Source: Rhodobacteraceae bacterium F11138 (GTDB lineage Bacteria > Pseudomonadota > Alphaproteobacteria > Rhodobacterales > Rhodobacteraceae). From it: DNA of 64,000 nucleotides. Position numbers and translations under genes: made by a program. Shown here one piece after another: positions 1 through 9,010 of the stretch. The DNA is taken from positions 849,894-913,893 of the forward strand of contig JAEKDP010000001.1 of assembly GCA_016521575.1 (NCBI GenBank). The letters run 5' to 3'. The number at the start of each line of letters is the position of its first letter. Position 1 is the stretch's first letter. The notes beneath the pieces were generated by a model. The model was given only the letters and a program-made list of their open reading frames with translations. It ran no database searches and had not been told where the DNA came from.

Positions 1-83
1 TCAGCTGGTATGACAATGAATGGGGCTTTTCCAACCGGATGCTGGATACAGCGGCGGCGATGCACGCCACTTTGGCCGAATGA
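1..83 (+). CDS. gap: glyceraldehyde-3-phosphate dehydrogenase, C-terminal end (partial)
   Basis: Only the last 26 codons (frame starting at base 3, stop TGA at 81-83) are inside the window. They read SWYDNEWGFSNRML followed by a short helical tail, which is the near-invariant C-terminal signature of type I GAPDH, the glycolytic enzyme that oxidises glyceraldehyde 3-phosphate with NAD. The rest of the gene lies to the left. A second GAPDH homologue is present at 15257-16252 with the related ending GWYDNEWGFSARML, so the genome has at least two paralogues. Identification is firm although the piece is small. Confidence 0.85.
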   Translation, partial: SWYDNEWGFSNRMLDTAAAMHATLAE

Positions 84-140
84 GTCCATCATGGATCACC
101 GCGTGATTCGTGTGGTCCGCAGATGTGCGGGCCAGAAACC

Positions 141-160
141 TGCACCGGCGCGCCGGTGCA
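141..160. terminator. perfect 20-base palindrome after gap
   Basis: TGCACCGGCG is followed directly by its reverse complement, giving a perfect palindrome 58 bases after the gap stop codon. No T-run follows. It could act as a transcript-end hairpin or as a protein-binding palindrome; the position after gap favours the first reading. Confidence 0.4.
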
Positions 161-360
161 TTGTGCCGCTCTGGGCACCAAACATCCGTCCGCCTCGCCC
201 ATTGTTTCCGGCAAAGATGGGGAAAGCGTGGTTTCGGGGGCATTTAGGTCAGAAACAATCTGTTTTTAATGAAAATTCACAATTTCATGCCCGCGGTGCT
301 AAACATGAACCACGGCCAAGTTGGGGGCATCAAGTTGGTTGTTTATGACGAGTACGGCCA

Positions 361-400
361 GGTGAAAGAGGGCAGGGGACGGCCCTCTTTCACCGCTTTT
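361..400 (+). terminator. intrinsic terminator, 13-bp stem
   Basis: GGTGAAAGAGGGC (361-373) pairs perfectly with GCCCTCTTTCACC (382-394) around an 8-base loop, and GCTTTT follows. This is the shape of a Rho-independent terminator on the plus strand. It could end the gap transcript or a longer transcript reaching this point, and it insulates xylB, which starts at 507. Confidence 0.7.
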
Positions 401-506
401 CCCCCTGTTTCCGCGCTGCCCGGATATCTGCTAAACCGACTGCATCTGTTGAACCGAAACTGGAATTCGGTCGGCAAACGCTTGGCTTTTGAGATGGGTA
501 TGCCGC

Positions 507-1958
507 ATGTTCATCGGTCTTGATCTGGGCACATCCGGGGTGCGCGCCCTGTTGGTTGACGGCAATGGTGTCCCGGTGCATAGCACCGAAGCCGCGCTGA
601 CCGTTTCACATCCCCATCCGGGCTGGAGCGAACAGGACCCGGCAAGCTGGATCGCAGCGGCCCGCACCGCCCTGGGCGAACTGGTCCGCATCCGGCCACA
701 AGCCATGGCCCGGCTGCGCGGCATTGGCCTGTCCGGCCAGATGCATGGTGCCACGCTTCTGGATGAAACCGGTGCGGTGTTGCGGCCCTGCATGTTGTGG
801 AACGACACACGCAGCCGCGAACAGGCGGCAGATCTGGACGCGCAACCAGCGATGCGCGCGGTCTCAGGCAATATCGTGTTTCCGGGCTTTACCGCGCCCA
901 AGCTGGTCTGGGTCGCGCAAAACGAGCCCGAGATATTTGAACGCATCGCCACGGTTCTGTTGCCCAAGGATTATCTGTCCTTCTGGCTGAGTGGGCAATT
1001 GGCGTCCGACATGAGCGACGCGGCGGGCACCGCATGGATGGACGTCGGCGCGCGCGCCTGGTCGCCCGCCCTGTTGCGGAAATCCGGTATGCGAGCGGAT
1101 CAGATGCCTGATCTGTTCGAAGGCTGTGATGTGATCGGAACGCTGCGGGCGGACCTTGCCCGGGAGCTGGGCCTGCCGGATGATGTGCGGATCGTGGCTG
1201 GCGGCGGCGACAATGCGGCGGCGGCCTGCGGTGTGGGGGCCCTGACAGAAGGCGACGGATTCGTGTCCCTGGGCACGTCAGGCGTTCTGCTGGCGGCCCG
1301 CAGCGGGTTCGCGCCGAAACCCGAAAGTGCGGTGCATACATTCTGTCATGCCATCCCCGACACCTGGTATCAGATGGGGGTGATCATGGCGGCGGCGGAC
1401 AGCCTGAACTGGTTGGCAGGCATTACCGGATCCACGCCATCTGACCTGACCCGGGAACTGGGGCCTGATCTGCACCCGCCGTCTCGGTTGCGGTTCCTGC
1501 CGTACCTGTCAGGCGAACGCACGCCGCACAACGACAGTGACATCCGGGGGGGATTTGTCGGTCTGGACATTGCCACCACCCGCGCGGATATGACCCGCGC
1601 GGTTCTGGAAGGTGTCAGCTTCGCCCTGCGGGACAACCTGCTGGCGCTGCAATCCACCGGAACCCGCCTGACTCGTCTGTTGGCCATCGGAGGCGGCGCG
1701 CAATCGCGGTATTGGGTCGAATTGCTGGCCACGGTGCTGGGCATGCCGATCGATTTGCCGGAACAGGGTGATTTCGGGGCGGCCCTGGGTGCCGCGCGGC
1801 TGGCGATCTGTGGCGTGACAGGTGCCGCTGCGGCCGATGTGATGACCAAGCCTCCGATTGCCAGAACCATTGCGCCGCAGGCCGATCTGTGCGCCGCCTA
1901 TGCGCAGGCACATGCGGCCTATGCGGCGTCATACCGTGTCTTGAAAGCCATGCCATGA
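507..1958 (+). CDS. xylB: xylulokinase
   Basis: FGGY-family sugar kinase of 483 residues, the usual xylulokinase length. It would phosphorylate D-xylulose with ATP in the cytoplasm and feed the pentose phosphate pathway. The N-terminal actin-like domain opens with GLDLGTSGVRALL, the phosphate-binding loop of the family. The C-terminal domain shows LSGERTPHNDSDIRGGF and the adenosine-binding GGGAQSRYW segment. The ATG at 507 is preferred over the in-frame TTG at 489 because the family normally begins only a few residues before the GLDLGTSG motif. No xylose isomerase or transporter is adjacent, so the true sugar could be another ketopentose. Assignment to FGGY is firm; xylulose is the best guess. 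Confidence 0.88.
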   Translation: MFIGLDLGTSGVRALLVDGNGVPVHSTEAALTVSHPHPGWSEQDPASWIAAARTALGELVRIRPQAMARLRGIGLSGQMHGATLLDETGAVLRPCMLWNDTRSREQAADLDAQPAMRAVSGNIVFPGFTAPKLVWVAQNEPEIFERIATVLLPKDYLSFWLSGQLASDMSDAAGTAWMDVGARAWSPALLRKSGMRADQMPDLFEGCDVIGTLRADLARELGLPDDVRIVAGGGDNAAAACGVGALTEGDGFVSLGTSGVLLAARSGFAPKPESAVHTFCHAIPDTWYQMGVIMAAADSLNWLAGITGSTPSDLTRELGPDLHPPSRLRFLPYLSGERTPHNDSDIRGGFVGLDIATTRADMTRAVLEGVSFALRDNLLALQSTGTRLTRLLAIGGGAQSRYWVELLATVLGMPIDLPEQGDFGAALGAARLAICGVTGAAAADVMTKPPIARTIAPQADLCAAYAQAHAAYAASYRVLKAMP

Positions 1959-1995
1959 CCGGATTATTGCGCCGCTGATCGCCAGTCCGGTCATG
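1954..1995. terminator. convergent-end hairpin, xylB/tamB
   Basis: CATGACCGGA (1954-1963) is perfectly complementary to TCCGGTCATG (1986-1995), a 10-bp stem with a 22-base loop. The left arm contains the xylB stop codon and the repeat lies between the convergent ends of xylB and tamB. No T-run follows on either strand, so a symmetrical, bidirectional end-of-transcript structure is inferred. Confidence 0.5.
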
Positions 1996-2021
1996 CACCG
2001 CACCGGTTACGCACGGCCGAT

Positions 2022-5000
2022 TCAGTAGTCCCGTTCAAAGAAGATGCCGACGCCGGTTTCGCCGGTGCTGTCGACCGACCCTTTCACGGTAAAGTTGTCG
2101 GACACGTCCAGGTTCAGGTTGAGTTCCGTGTCCCCCTGGGTGTTGACGCTGACATCGGAATACACCCCATCTGCAAGATAGGTTCCGACACCGACCTGGG
2201 CGTTGCCATCGGCGTCGGTGGTCAGGTCCAGATCGTCCACGCCCAAGCCTTCGCGCAGAGAGTTTCCACCGCCGCCCGCGCCGCTCAACTGTGCGGCCGA
2301 AGCGGCCAACTGGGCGATCTTCAGCGGCGAAAGTTCGGAATATTGGTTGCCAAAGACCAGCATCGCCAATGCCTCGCCGCTGGGGCGTTCGGGATCGGAC
2401 GTGATGGTGATCTTCGGTGCGTCGATCGGGCCTTCGATTTCCAGAGAGGCGGTGCCGTCATTGGTGCTCGATGTTGCTCCGAACTCCATATAGGGCTTGA
2501 GATTGCCCTGCAGCGAGACCAGCCCCTTGGACAGTTCCAACCGGCGACCGGCAATGTCAAAGCGCCCCCGGATCAGATCGATCTGCCCGGCCGGTTGTAC
2601 ATTGGCAATGGTGCCCCGGACCTGAATGGCTCCGCCCAGTTCGGCGTTCAATCCCCGGCCGTTGACAAAGATCTTGTTGGGTGCGGAAATCCCGACATTC
2701 AGGCTCAGGTCCGGTCCGGTCCCGGCAGTCGCGGTTTGCACCAGCCCGGCACGGTCGCGCGTCTGATACATCTGTGCGGTTTCACCGACGTGTTGCATCG
2801 GCGGAATTGGTGCTGCACCCAGAGATCCGGAAACCGCCGCCACGTTGATGCGGGTTTCACCGACCAGGATATTGCCAGACAGCGCCCCGTTGCCAGTCGC
2901 CGTGCCGCTGTAATTCAGGCGGCCATCCAGCAGAGTCTTGTAGATCGAGCCGTCGGTTACGACCAGCTGCTGAATTTCTGTCAGGATCGAGGCGTCGAAC
3001 GGCGGGGCCAGGGAAACCGGCCCTGTGATGCGCACCTGCCCCCCCGCGCCAAGACCACCGGTCACGGCAACATTCGCCCGTCCGTTCGCCAGGGCAATCT
3101 TCGCGTTCAGATTCTGAACCGTCTGCCCCGCGGACGGGATTGCGATGGTGGTATTGTTGGTGCTGATCGTGCCACTGACGGCATCCAGCGCCGGTTGCCC
3201 CTTGAGGGCCAGATCGAAATTCGCCGTGCCTTTGACGGAATTGGGATTGATGAACTGGTTCGCGATACCCAGTTGCACCTGCCCTTTTGCGGCGACATCG
3301 GCGGCCATCGTGGTCTGGTTCACAGTGCCACCGATCGCGGTTGAAATGCCACCGGGGCCGGTTGCATTGGCGTCGATCTGCCAGGTGTCACCCTGTCGGG
3401 TCGTCGTACCTTTCGCACGGATCGTGCCGGGGAATTCGGGCACGAACCTTTGCAACCGGGCCAGCGCGGCATCGAAGTCCAGTTTGATCGACCCGTCGGG
3501 CTGCATCGTGCCGCCCAGATCGGCATAGGAATCCGTGGGGCCGTCGATCCGCAGGCTGCCGTTCACGACGTCGCCTTGCTGTTTGATCGATCCCTTGGCG
3601 GTCAACGGACCGGGTGCCTGCGGCACGACGCGGGCCAGATTGTCCAACCGCGCGTCGAAATCGAGATTGGCGTCGTCCTTGCGCAGGACCCCTGCGGCCT
3701 GTGCGGTCAGGGCCGCGCCGTTCAGGTCGAACTTGCGGATTTCCAACCCGCCGCTGTCGCGTGCGGCCGACACATCCAGCGTGGTTTTACCGGGTATGAT
3801 GGCGTCCAGCTGATCGATGCCGCTGCGCAGATCGTTGGCCTGCACGGTCAATGCAAGATCAAAGCTTTCGCCGCTTGCGGCCCCTTTGCCTGTCAGGCTG
3901 GCCTGCAGTGATCCGCCCACGGGCCGCCCCGCCAGACCGGAGAACCGCGCCAGGTTCCGGGCCTGCAGCGCCGCCCGGCCATCGAAACGGATGTCGCCAT
4001 CGGCCAGACCGGAAATCTCGGCATCCATATTGGCGGAATAGTCGTTCCCCGACAGCACGGTGTCCCGCAGTGTGAGGGTGGATTGTTCCACCAGCTCAAA
4101 GCGGCTGTTCAGACGCACCTGGGTGCCTGTCGCGCGGGCAAGCGCCGGGTCGGCTGGCCGGATGCCGCGCAGGGCGGCGGCGATGGTCCCGGTCAGATGC
4201 ATGTTGTCCTGCTGGTCCAGCGTGCCGGAAGCGTCGACTTCGGCGCGGGCCAGGTCGATCTGGTCGCTGGTCAGGTCTTTCAGCCCCAACCGCATGGTCC
4301 AGGCGTTTTGTCCTTCGGTTCCCAGCCGGGCCGAAACCGCCGCCGATTCAATCGACATCGGTGGTCCGGGCACGGGCAGCACGACCGTATCGCCGGTCGG
4401 CTGGGCAATGCGACCTTCAAGGATTGCGCGCTCGATCAGCCCATCGCCCGCCATCCGCAAAGATCCGTTCAGGAACATGGAGCGCGCGGCAAGATCAAAG
4501 GTCTCGATGGTCAGCCCGCCGTCGGGATCCGACTGACCGTCGACCGCCAGCTGCACATCGCGGCCAAAGAATTCGCGATAGGCGGCCGCCAGCAGAGGGC
4601 TGATGTCGCCCGCAAGGTCAGCGTCAAACCCGATCGCGGGTGCGCCAGAGGCCGGATCTGTCGAAGCGGCGGTGCTGGTCAATCGCACCTGTCCGGCCAG
4701 TCGTTGCACATCGTCCGATGCCAGACTGACGTCAGCGGTGAAATCCTCGGCCGGTCCCTGGCCCTGCGCGGTCAGCCGCAGCGAAGGCCGGTCGGGAATT
4801 CCAAGCAAGGTGGACACCGGGCCGCCCGCCGGTTCGGACAACCGCAGATCCAGCGCGATATCGGCTGCCGGATCCAGCGCCCCCGCGATATCCGCCACCA
4901 GACCGCCGGGGCCGCGGGCATCGGTTTCGATCTTCCAGGCGGGCCCGGTGCGTTCGGCGGTTCCCTTGGCTGTCAGGGAACCGGGAAATTGCGGCAGGAA

Positions 5001-7010
5001 CTGTTCCGTGCGATTGAAGGTAAGATCATATGTCAGAGCGATGTCACCATCCGAGGCCAGATTGCCCTGAACATCCGCAAAGGATCGGTCGGGGCCATCG
5101 ATGCGCACGGTTCCGGACAGGTCGGTCAGCGTCTGTGAAACGTCGCCCTGCACGCTCAGCGGGCCGTTCATCTGGGGCACCACGCGGTTGATATCGTCCA
5201 GACGGGCGTTGAATTCCAGATCGGTGCCGCCGCTGCGGACCGCCCCGGTGGCTTCGGCGGTCACGGCGGTGCCGTTCAGACGCAAGGCCCGGATGTCCAG
5301 ACCGTTTTCGCTGCGGGCGGCCAGCAGGGCCAGCGATGTCCGCCCTTCCACCAGCGCGTCCACTTGCGCAATGCCCGTGGTCAGGTCCAGAGTTTCCGCG
5401 TTCAGGTCGAAATCGAACGTCCCACCCAGCGGAGACCCGATTCCGGATATGGTTGCAGTCACCTCGCCGCCCAGATCCCGACCGGCCAGAGCCGAGAATC
5501 GCGCCAGGTCATCGGCGCTTACGTCGGCGCGCCCCTCGACGCGGAACCCGCTGTCCAGACCGTCGATTTCCGCATCTATCTTTGCAGCGTAATCCGCGCC
5601 GGTTGCAACAAAGTCGCTGAGCTGAAAGGCTGATTCATCCACCGCCTTGAACATGCCGTTCAAGGTCAGTTGCGAACCAATGGCCTGATTCAGGGCATCG
5701 TCTGCAAAGGCCAACCCGCTCAGGGTCGCGTCCAGTTCACCGTTCAGTTGCTGCGTGTCGCCCTGATGCAGGGTCCCGTCCGCCGTGATGTCAAATCGCG
5801 CCAGCGTCATGTCGGGGCGGTCCACCCCGTCAACGCTCAGCTTGAAGTCCCAGGTGTCGTCGACTTCTGCCTGCAACCGCGCGGAAATCTTCGCGGCCCG
5901 GATGGCCGTCCGCAGCCCGGACATCGGCAGGATCACCTCGCCGCCTTCGGGCGGGGCGATCTGCCCGCTCAGCAACAGGGTTTCGATCTGGCCGGTCCCG
6001 GCCTTTTCAAAGCTGCCGTTCAGCGTCAGGGCGTTTGACGCCAGCGCCAGTGTGCTGATTGCCAGACGACCATCGGGATCGGACCGTCCATCCAGTTCAA
6101 GCTGCAGATCCGTGCCAAAGAACGTCCGGTAATCCTGTGACAGCAGCGGCGTGATATCACCGGCCAGATTGGCCTGAAAGCCGATGCTGTCCTTGTCGCC
6201 GGGGTCCGCATTCGGCGGTGCGGTGCTGTGCAGACGGACTTGGCCGGTCATGCGCTCGGTCTGATCCGACGACAACCCGATGTCGGCGGTGAAATCGGTG
6301 ACCGGGCCTTCGCCCTTGGCGGTCAACAGGATCGACGGCTGATCGGGCACGTTCAGCAGCTGGGTCACCATGCCACCCTCGGCTTCGGTGAAGGTCAGGT
6401 CCAGCGAGATCTGGCTGGTTTCGTTCTGAAACCCGGCGATCAGGTCCAATTCGTCGCTGGGGCGATCCAGCCGGTTCACCGCCAGCTGGGTGTCCAGCGT
6501 TCCGTCGGCCAGGCTCAGCGCGCCTTTCAGGGTCAGCTCCGCCCCGCCGGCAAACAGCGCGTCCCCAAGGGTCAGCTTGTCGATGCGCAATTCGCCGATA
6601 TTCACCGCCACGGGCAGTTCCGGAACCTGAAACGGCGCGGCCTCGGGGGAGGGCAGGTCTTCTGCCGTCTCGGTGGGTTTGGGCTGACGCAGGATCTCGA
6701 TCTCAGCGGCGCTCAGCGTGTTGACGGAAAACCGTCCGCGCACCAGCGCCAGGCGGTTCCAGTCCAGCACCGCGTCAGACAGGGTCAGCCAGACACCGTC
6801 GTCATCCGATACGGTCACTTTCTGGATGGTTGCACGCGAACTCAGCGCCCCTTGCAGCCCGGTGACCTTGATATAGCGGTTGTCGCCGGACAGGTTGTCT
6901 TGCAGCAGATTGACCAGAAAGCCGCCGGACTCTTCTTCGGTTTCCTGTGCCGCCACCGGTGCCGAGAACCAGGTCAGCGCGATCAGGGAATATGTCAGAA
7001 AGCGTTTCAA
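2022..7010 (-). CDS. tamB: translocation and assembly module protein TamB
   Basis: Protein of 1662 residues beginning with the signal or anchor MKRFLTYSLIALTWFSAPVA and ending with a TamB C-terminal (DUF490) domain whose last residues are GVGIFFERDY. TamB spans the periplasm as a long beta-rich groove and works with TamA in outer-membrane protein insertion and, in recent models, phospholipid transport. It starts inside the last codons of tamA (4-base overlap), so both are co-translated. The middle consists of two related units of about 510 residues (roughly residues 200-710 and 717-1227), for example GDITPLL near residue 284 versus GDISPLL near 801. That duplication explains the length relative to shorter TamB proteins. 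Family call is firm. Confidence 0.92.
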   Translation of the reverse strand: MKRFLTYSLIALTWFSAPVAAQETEEESGGFLVNLLQDNLSGDNRYIKVTGLQGALSSRATIQKVTVSDDDGVWLTLSDAVLDWNRLALVRGRFSVNTLSAAEIEILRQPKPTETAEDLPSPEAAPFQVPELPVAVNIGELRIDKLTLGDALFAGGAELTLKGALSLADGTLDTQLAVNRLDRPSDELDLIAGFQNETSQISLDLTFTEAEGGMVTQLLNVPDQPSILLTAKGEGPVTDFTADIGLSSDQTERMTGQVRLHSTAPPNADPGDKDSIGFQANLAGDITPLLSQDYRTFFGTDLQLELDGRSDPDGRLAISTLALASNALTLNGSFEKAGTGQIETLLLSGQIAPPEGGEVILPMSGLRTAIRAAKISARLQAEVDDTWDFKLSVDGVDRPDMTLARFDITADGTLHQGDTQQLNGELDATLSGLAFADDALNQAIGSQLTLNGMFKAVDESAFQLSDFVATGADYAAKIDAEIDGLDSGFRVEGRADVSADDLARFSALAGRDLGGEVTATISGIGSPLGGTFDFDLNAETLDLTTGIAQVDALVEGRTSLALLAARSENGLDIRALRLNGTAVTAEATGAVRSGGTDLEFNARLDDINRVVPQMNGPLSVQGDVSQTLTDLSGTVRIDGPDRSFADVQGNLASDGDIALTYDLTFNRTEQFLPQFPGSLTAKGTAERTGPAWKIETDARGPGGLVADIAGALDPAADIALDLRLSEPAGGPVSTLLGIPDRPSLRLTAQGQGPAEDFTADVSLASDDVQRLAGQVRLTSTAASTDPASGAPAIGFDADLAGDISPLLAAAYREFFGRDVQLAVDGQSDPDGGLTIETFDLAARSMFLNGSLRMAGDGLIERAILEGRIAQPTGDTVVLPVPGPPMSIESAAVSARLGTEGQNAWTMRLGLKDLTSDQIDLARAEVDASGTLDQQDNMHLTGTIAAALRGIRPADPALARATGTQVRLNSRFELVEQSTLTLRDTVLSGNDYSANMDAEISGLADGDIRFDGRAALQARNLARFSGLAGRPVGGSLQASLTGKGAASGESFDLALTVQANDLRSGIDQLDAIIPGKTTLDVSAARDSGGLEIRKFDLNGAALTAQAAGVLRKDDANLDFDARLDNLARVVPQAPGPLTAKGSIKQQGDVVNGSLRIDGPTDSYADLGGTMQPDGSIKLDFDAALARLQRFVPEFPGTIRAKGTTTRQGDTWQIDANATGPGGISTAIGGTVNQTTMAADVAAKGQVQLGIANQFINPNSVKGTANFDLALKGQPALDAVSGTISTNNTTIAIPSAGQTVQNLNAKIALANGRANVAVTGGLGAGGQVRITGPVSLAPPFDASILTEIQQLVVTDGSIYKTLLDGRLNYSGTATGNGALSGNILVGETRINVAAVSGSLGAAPIPPMQHVGETAQMYQTRDRAGLVQTATAGTGPDLSLNVGISAPNKIFVNGRGLNAELGGAIQVRGTIANVQPAGQIDLIRGRFDIAGRRLELSKGLVSLQGNLKPYMEFGATSSTNDGTASLEIEGPIDAPKITITSDPERPSGEALAMLVFGNQYSELSPLKIAQLAASAAQLSGAGGGGNSLREGLGVDDLDLTTDADGNAQVGVGTYLADGVYSDVSVNTQGDTELNLNLDVSDNFTVKGSVDSTGETGVGIFFERDY

Positions 7011-8824
7011 AATGCCTGTCCAATCCCGATATAGAATTGCAGTCCGTCCCCGGTCGTGCCTTCAACCGGCATGGCCAGGTCCAGCCGCAACGGCCCCAAT
7101 GCGCCCAGATCATAGCGCACGCCCAGCCCCGCGCCCGAGTGATACTCGGAGGAATCGCTGACCCATTGCTTGCTGTCCACGGCACCGATGTCAAAGAAAC
7201 CGACCAGAGAAATCTTTTCGGTCACACGCCCCCGGATTTCGGTTTGCAGGCCCAGAAACGATCTGCCACCGGCAATGCCGCCATTCACGGGAACACCCAA
7301 CGATTGATAGGGTTGCCCCCGCACCGTATCCGTCCCGCCCGAGAAGAACAGATATTCAGGCGAAATTTCAGACAGGCTGGGCCCAACCACCGAGCCGATC
7401 TGCGCCCGCGCGGCCAGCACGATCGCCGAGGTGGGCGTCAGGCTCAGATAACCGCGCGCATCCGCATACAGCGCCAAGCCCGATTTGGTGCCCGAGAAGC
7501 CGATATAGGGCGTGAACAATGTGTCCAGATAATAGCCCCGTGTGGTGTTGATGCTGTTATCGCGCCTGTCCCATTGCGTCCGCAGACGGATCGGGATCAT
7601 GCGGAAATCACGGTCTTCGCCAAAGGCATCGTCGGAACGATGGAAGGCGCCGGACAGGGACAATTCGCTGAACAGATGATCGGAAAAGACGCGGCGCACA
7701 CCGACGCCAAGGGCGAAACGGGTCAGGTCATAGTGGGTGTTGTTCTCGCGATCCAATACCGCAAGATAAAACAGGTTGTTGTCACCACCCAGTGCGGCGG
7801 GCTGATCCAGGCGCATCGAAATCCCTCCGTCGATCTCCTCTTCGCCGCCGATGTTGCGGATTGCGGCTTCGAACTGGAACCGTTCGGCGGCACCGAACAG
7901 GTTGCGGTGAATCCATTTGGCGGTGATGTCCACACCGGTCGTCGACGCGATTTCGGCACCGAAAGAAATCCGGCGCAGCGGTTGATCCACCACCGTGGCG
8001 GTGAAATCCAGCGTGCCGTCGGGGTTCGGGGTTTCCGCCTCTTGCAGGCTGACCGAAGAAAACGCTCCGGTGCGGCGCAACCGGCTGCCGACCTTTTGCA
8101 ACTCGGCCGGGTCATAGGTGCTGCCCGATGGAAAGGCCGCGATCTTCTGCATCGCTTCGGGGCGCACGCCGGAATCCTGTGAGACATGCAGCTGACCGAA
8201 CTGAAGTTTCGGACCCGGCAGCATCTGGATATCGGCATCCAGAACGGACTGGTCGTGGTTCGCGACGATACGCTGGGCACCGACCTCTGCCTTGGCGTGA
8301 CCGGCGTTGTTCCAGGCGATGACCCCGGCGGATGTCGTATCGCGCAGCACACCCGTGGTCGCAGGCGCGCCGCTGCGGAACCCGTCGGGCAGAACTGTTT
8401 GCGGTGCCAGTGGCGCAATGCGCGCCGTGCCGAACACGAACGGCTGCCCGGTCTCGACGGAAATCGCGATGCTGTCGACGCGGCTTGGCGGCGACAGGGG
8501 CGGGATTGTCGCGGCCTCTTGTCCGTTCACCCGGATGTGGACCACCGGGCTGAAATAGCCCTCGTCATAGAGAACCTGAACCAGGGTGCGGTAATCCGCC
8601 ATGGCCGCCGCCAGGATTTCCTGCACCGAGTCCAGGCCGCTGTCTTGCGCCGCCAGCGCCGACGACGCGGTGCGCAGACGGTCCTGCAAATCCTCGGATG
8701 CTCCGGGCGCGCTCAGCGATGTCGTCAGCGCATAGGCAAATCCGGGAATCGCCGCAAATAGGCCGGTCAGCAGCCCCCTCAACAGGGCGCGGGACAGCGC
8801 GATGAAGCGGCGGGTTTCCATCAT
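7007..8824 (-). CDS. tamA: outer-membrane assembly protein TamA (Omp85 family)
   Basis: Protein of 605 residues: an N-terminal signal peptide (about residues 1-32, ending near GFAYA), POTRA-type periplasmic domains, and from about residue 260 a bacterial surface antigen (D15/BamA) beta-barrel. The barrel ends in a terminal Phe (IGIGQAF), the outer-membrane insertion signal. The segment FGAEIASTTGVDITAKW and the glycine-rich loop VPVNGGIAGGRSFLG fit the barrel. TamA forms the outer-membrane partner of TamB, encoded immediately downstream with a 4-base overlap. The doublet MM start at 8824/8821 cannot be separated from sequence. Confidence in TamA is high because of the tamB partner. Confidence 0.92.
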   Translation of the reverse strand: MMETRRFIALSRALLRGLLTGLFAAIPGFAYALTTSLSAPGASEDLQDRLRTASSALAAQDSGLDSVQEILAAAMADYRTLVQVLYDEGYFSPVVHIRVNGQEAATIPPLSPPSRVDSIAISVETGQPFVFGTARIAPLAPQTVLPDGFRSGAPATTGVLRDTTSAGVIAWNNAGHAKAEVGAQRIVANHDQSVLDADIQMLPGPKLQFGQLHVSQDSGVRPEAMQKIAAFPSGSTYDPAELQKVGSRLRRTGAFSSVSLQEAETPNPDGTLDFTATVVDQPLRRISFGAEIASTTGVDITAKWIHRNLFGAAERFQFEAAIRNIGGEEEIDGGISMRLDQPAALGGDNNLFYLAVLDRENNTHYDLTRFALGVGVRRVFSDHLFSELSLSGAFHRSDDAFGEDRDFRMIPIRLRTQWDRRDNSINTTRGYYLDTLFTPYIGFSGTKSGLALYADARGYLSLTPTSAIVLAARAQIGSVVGPSLSEISPEYLFFSGGTDTVRGQPYQSLGVPVNGGIAGGRSFLGLQTEIRGRVTEKISLVGFFDIGAVDSKQWVSDSSEYHSGAGLGVRYDLGALGPLRLDLAMPVEGTTGDGLQFYIGIGQAF

Positions 8825-8923
8825 TGCAAGGCTCCAGGTTGCCGGTGTCTGTGATCCGGATCGCCAAGCCTGGCGCCGGGGCTTCAGAGATACCTAACAT
8901 GTCCAGCCGGTGAGGAAACTGTT

Positions 8924-8954
8924 AAACGCGCCCTTCGGAGCGCAAGGCGCGTTT
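8924..8954 (-). terminator. terminator downstream of puuD
   Basis: AAACGCGCC (8924-8932) pairs perfectly with GGCGCGTTT (8946-8954), a 9-bp stem with a 13-base loop. It lies 57 bases beyond the puuD stop on the minus strand and before the tamA start. Read on the minus strand the hairpin ends in GCGTTTAACAGTTT, a modest T-rich tail. Confidence 0.55.
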
Positions 8955-9010
8955 CTCGGCCCGGTTGGTTCCGGGATTTGTGCAATGCGAAGCGTGCGGG
9001 CGGTGCCTGT

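Larger units (their letters stand above)
84..506. other. intergenic region between gap and xylB
   Basis: No convincing gene is seen in these 423 bases; open frames here have no recognisable protein features. The stretch holds a perfect 20-base palindrome at 141-160 and a strong inverted repeat with a following T-run at 361-400, both listed separately. The part around 250-350 is richer in A and T than its surroundings and may carry promoter elements, but none could be assigned with confidence. Confidence 0.5.
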
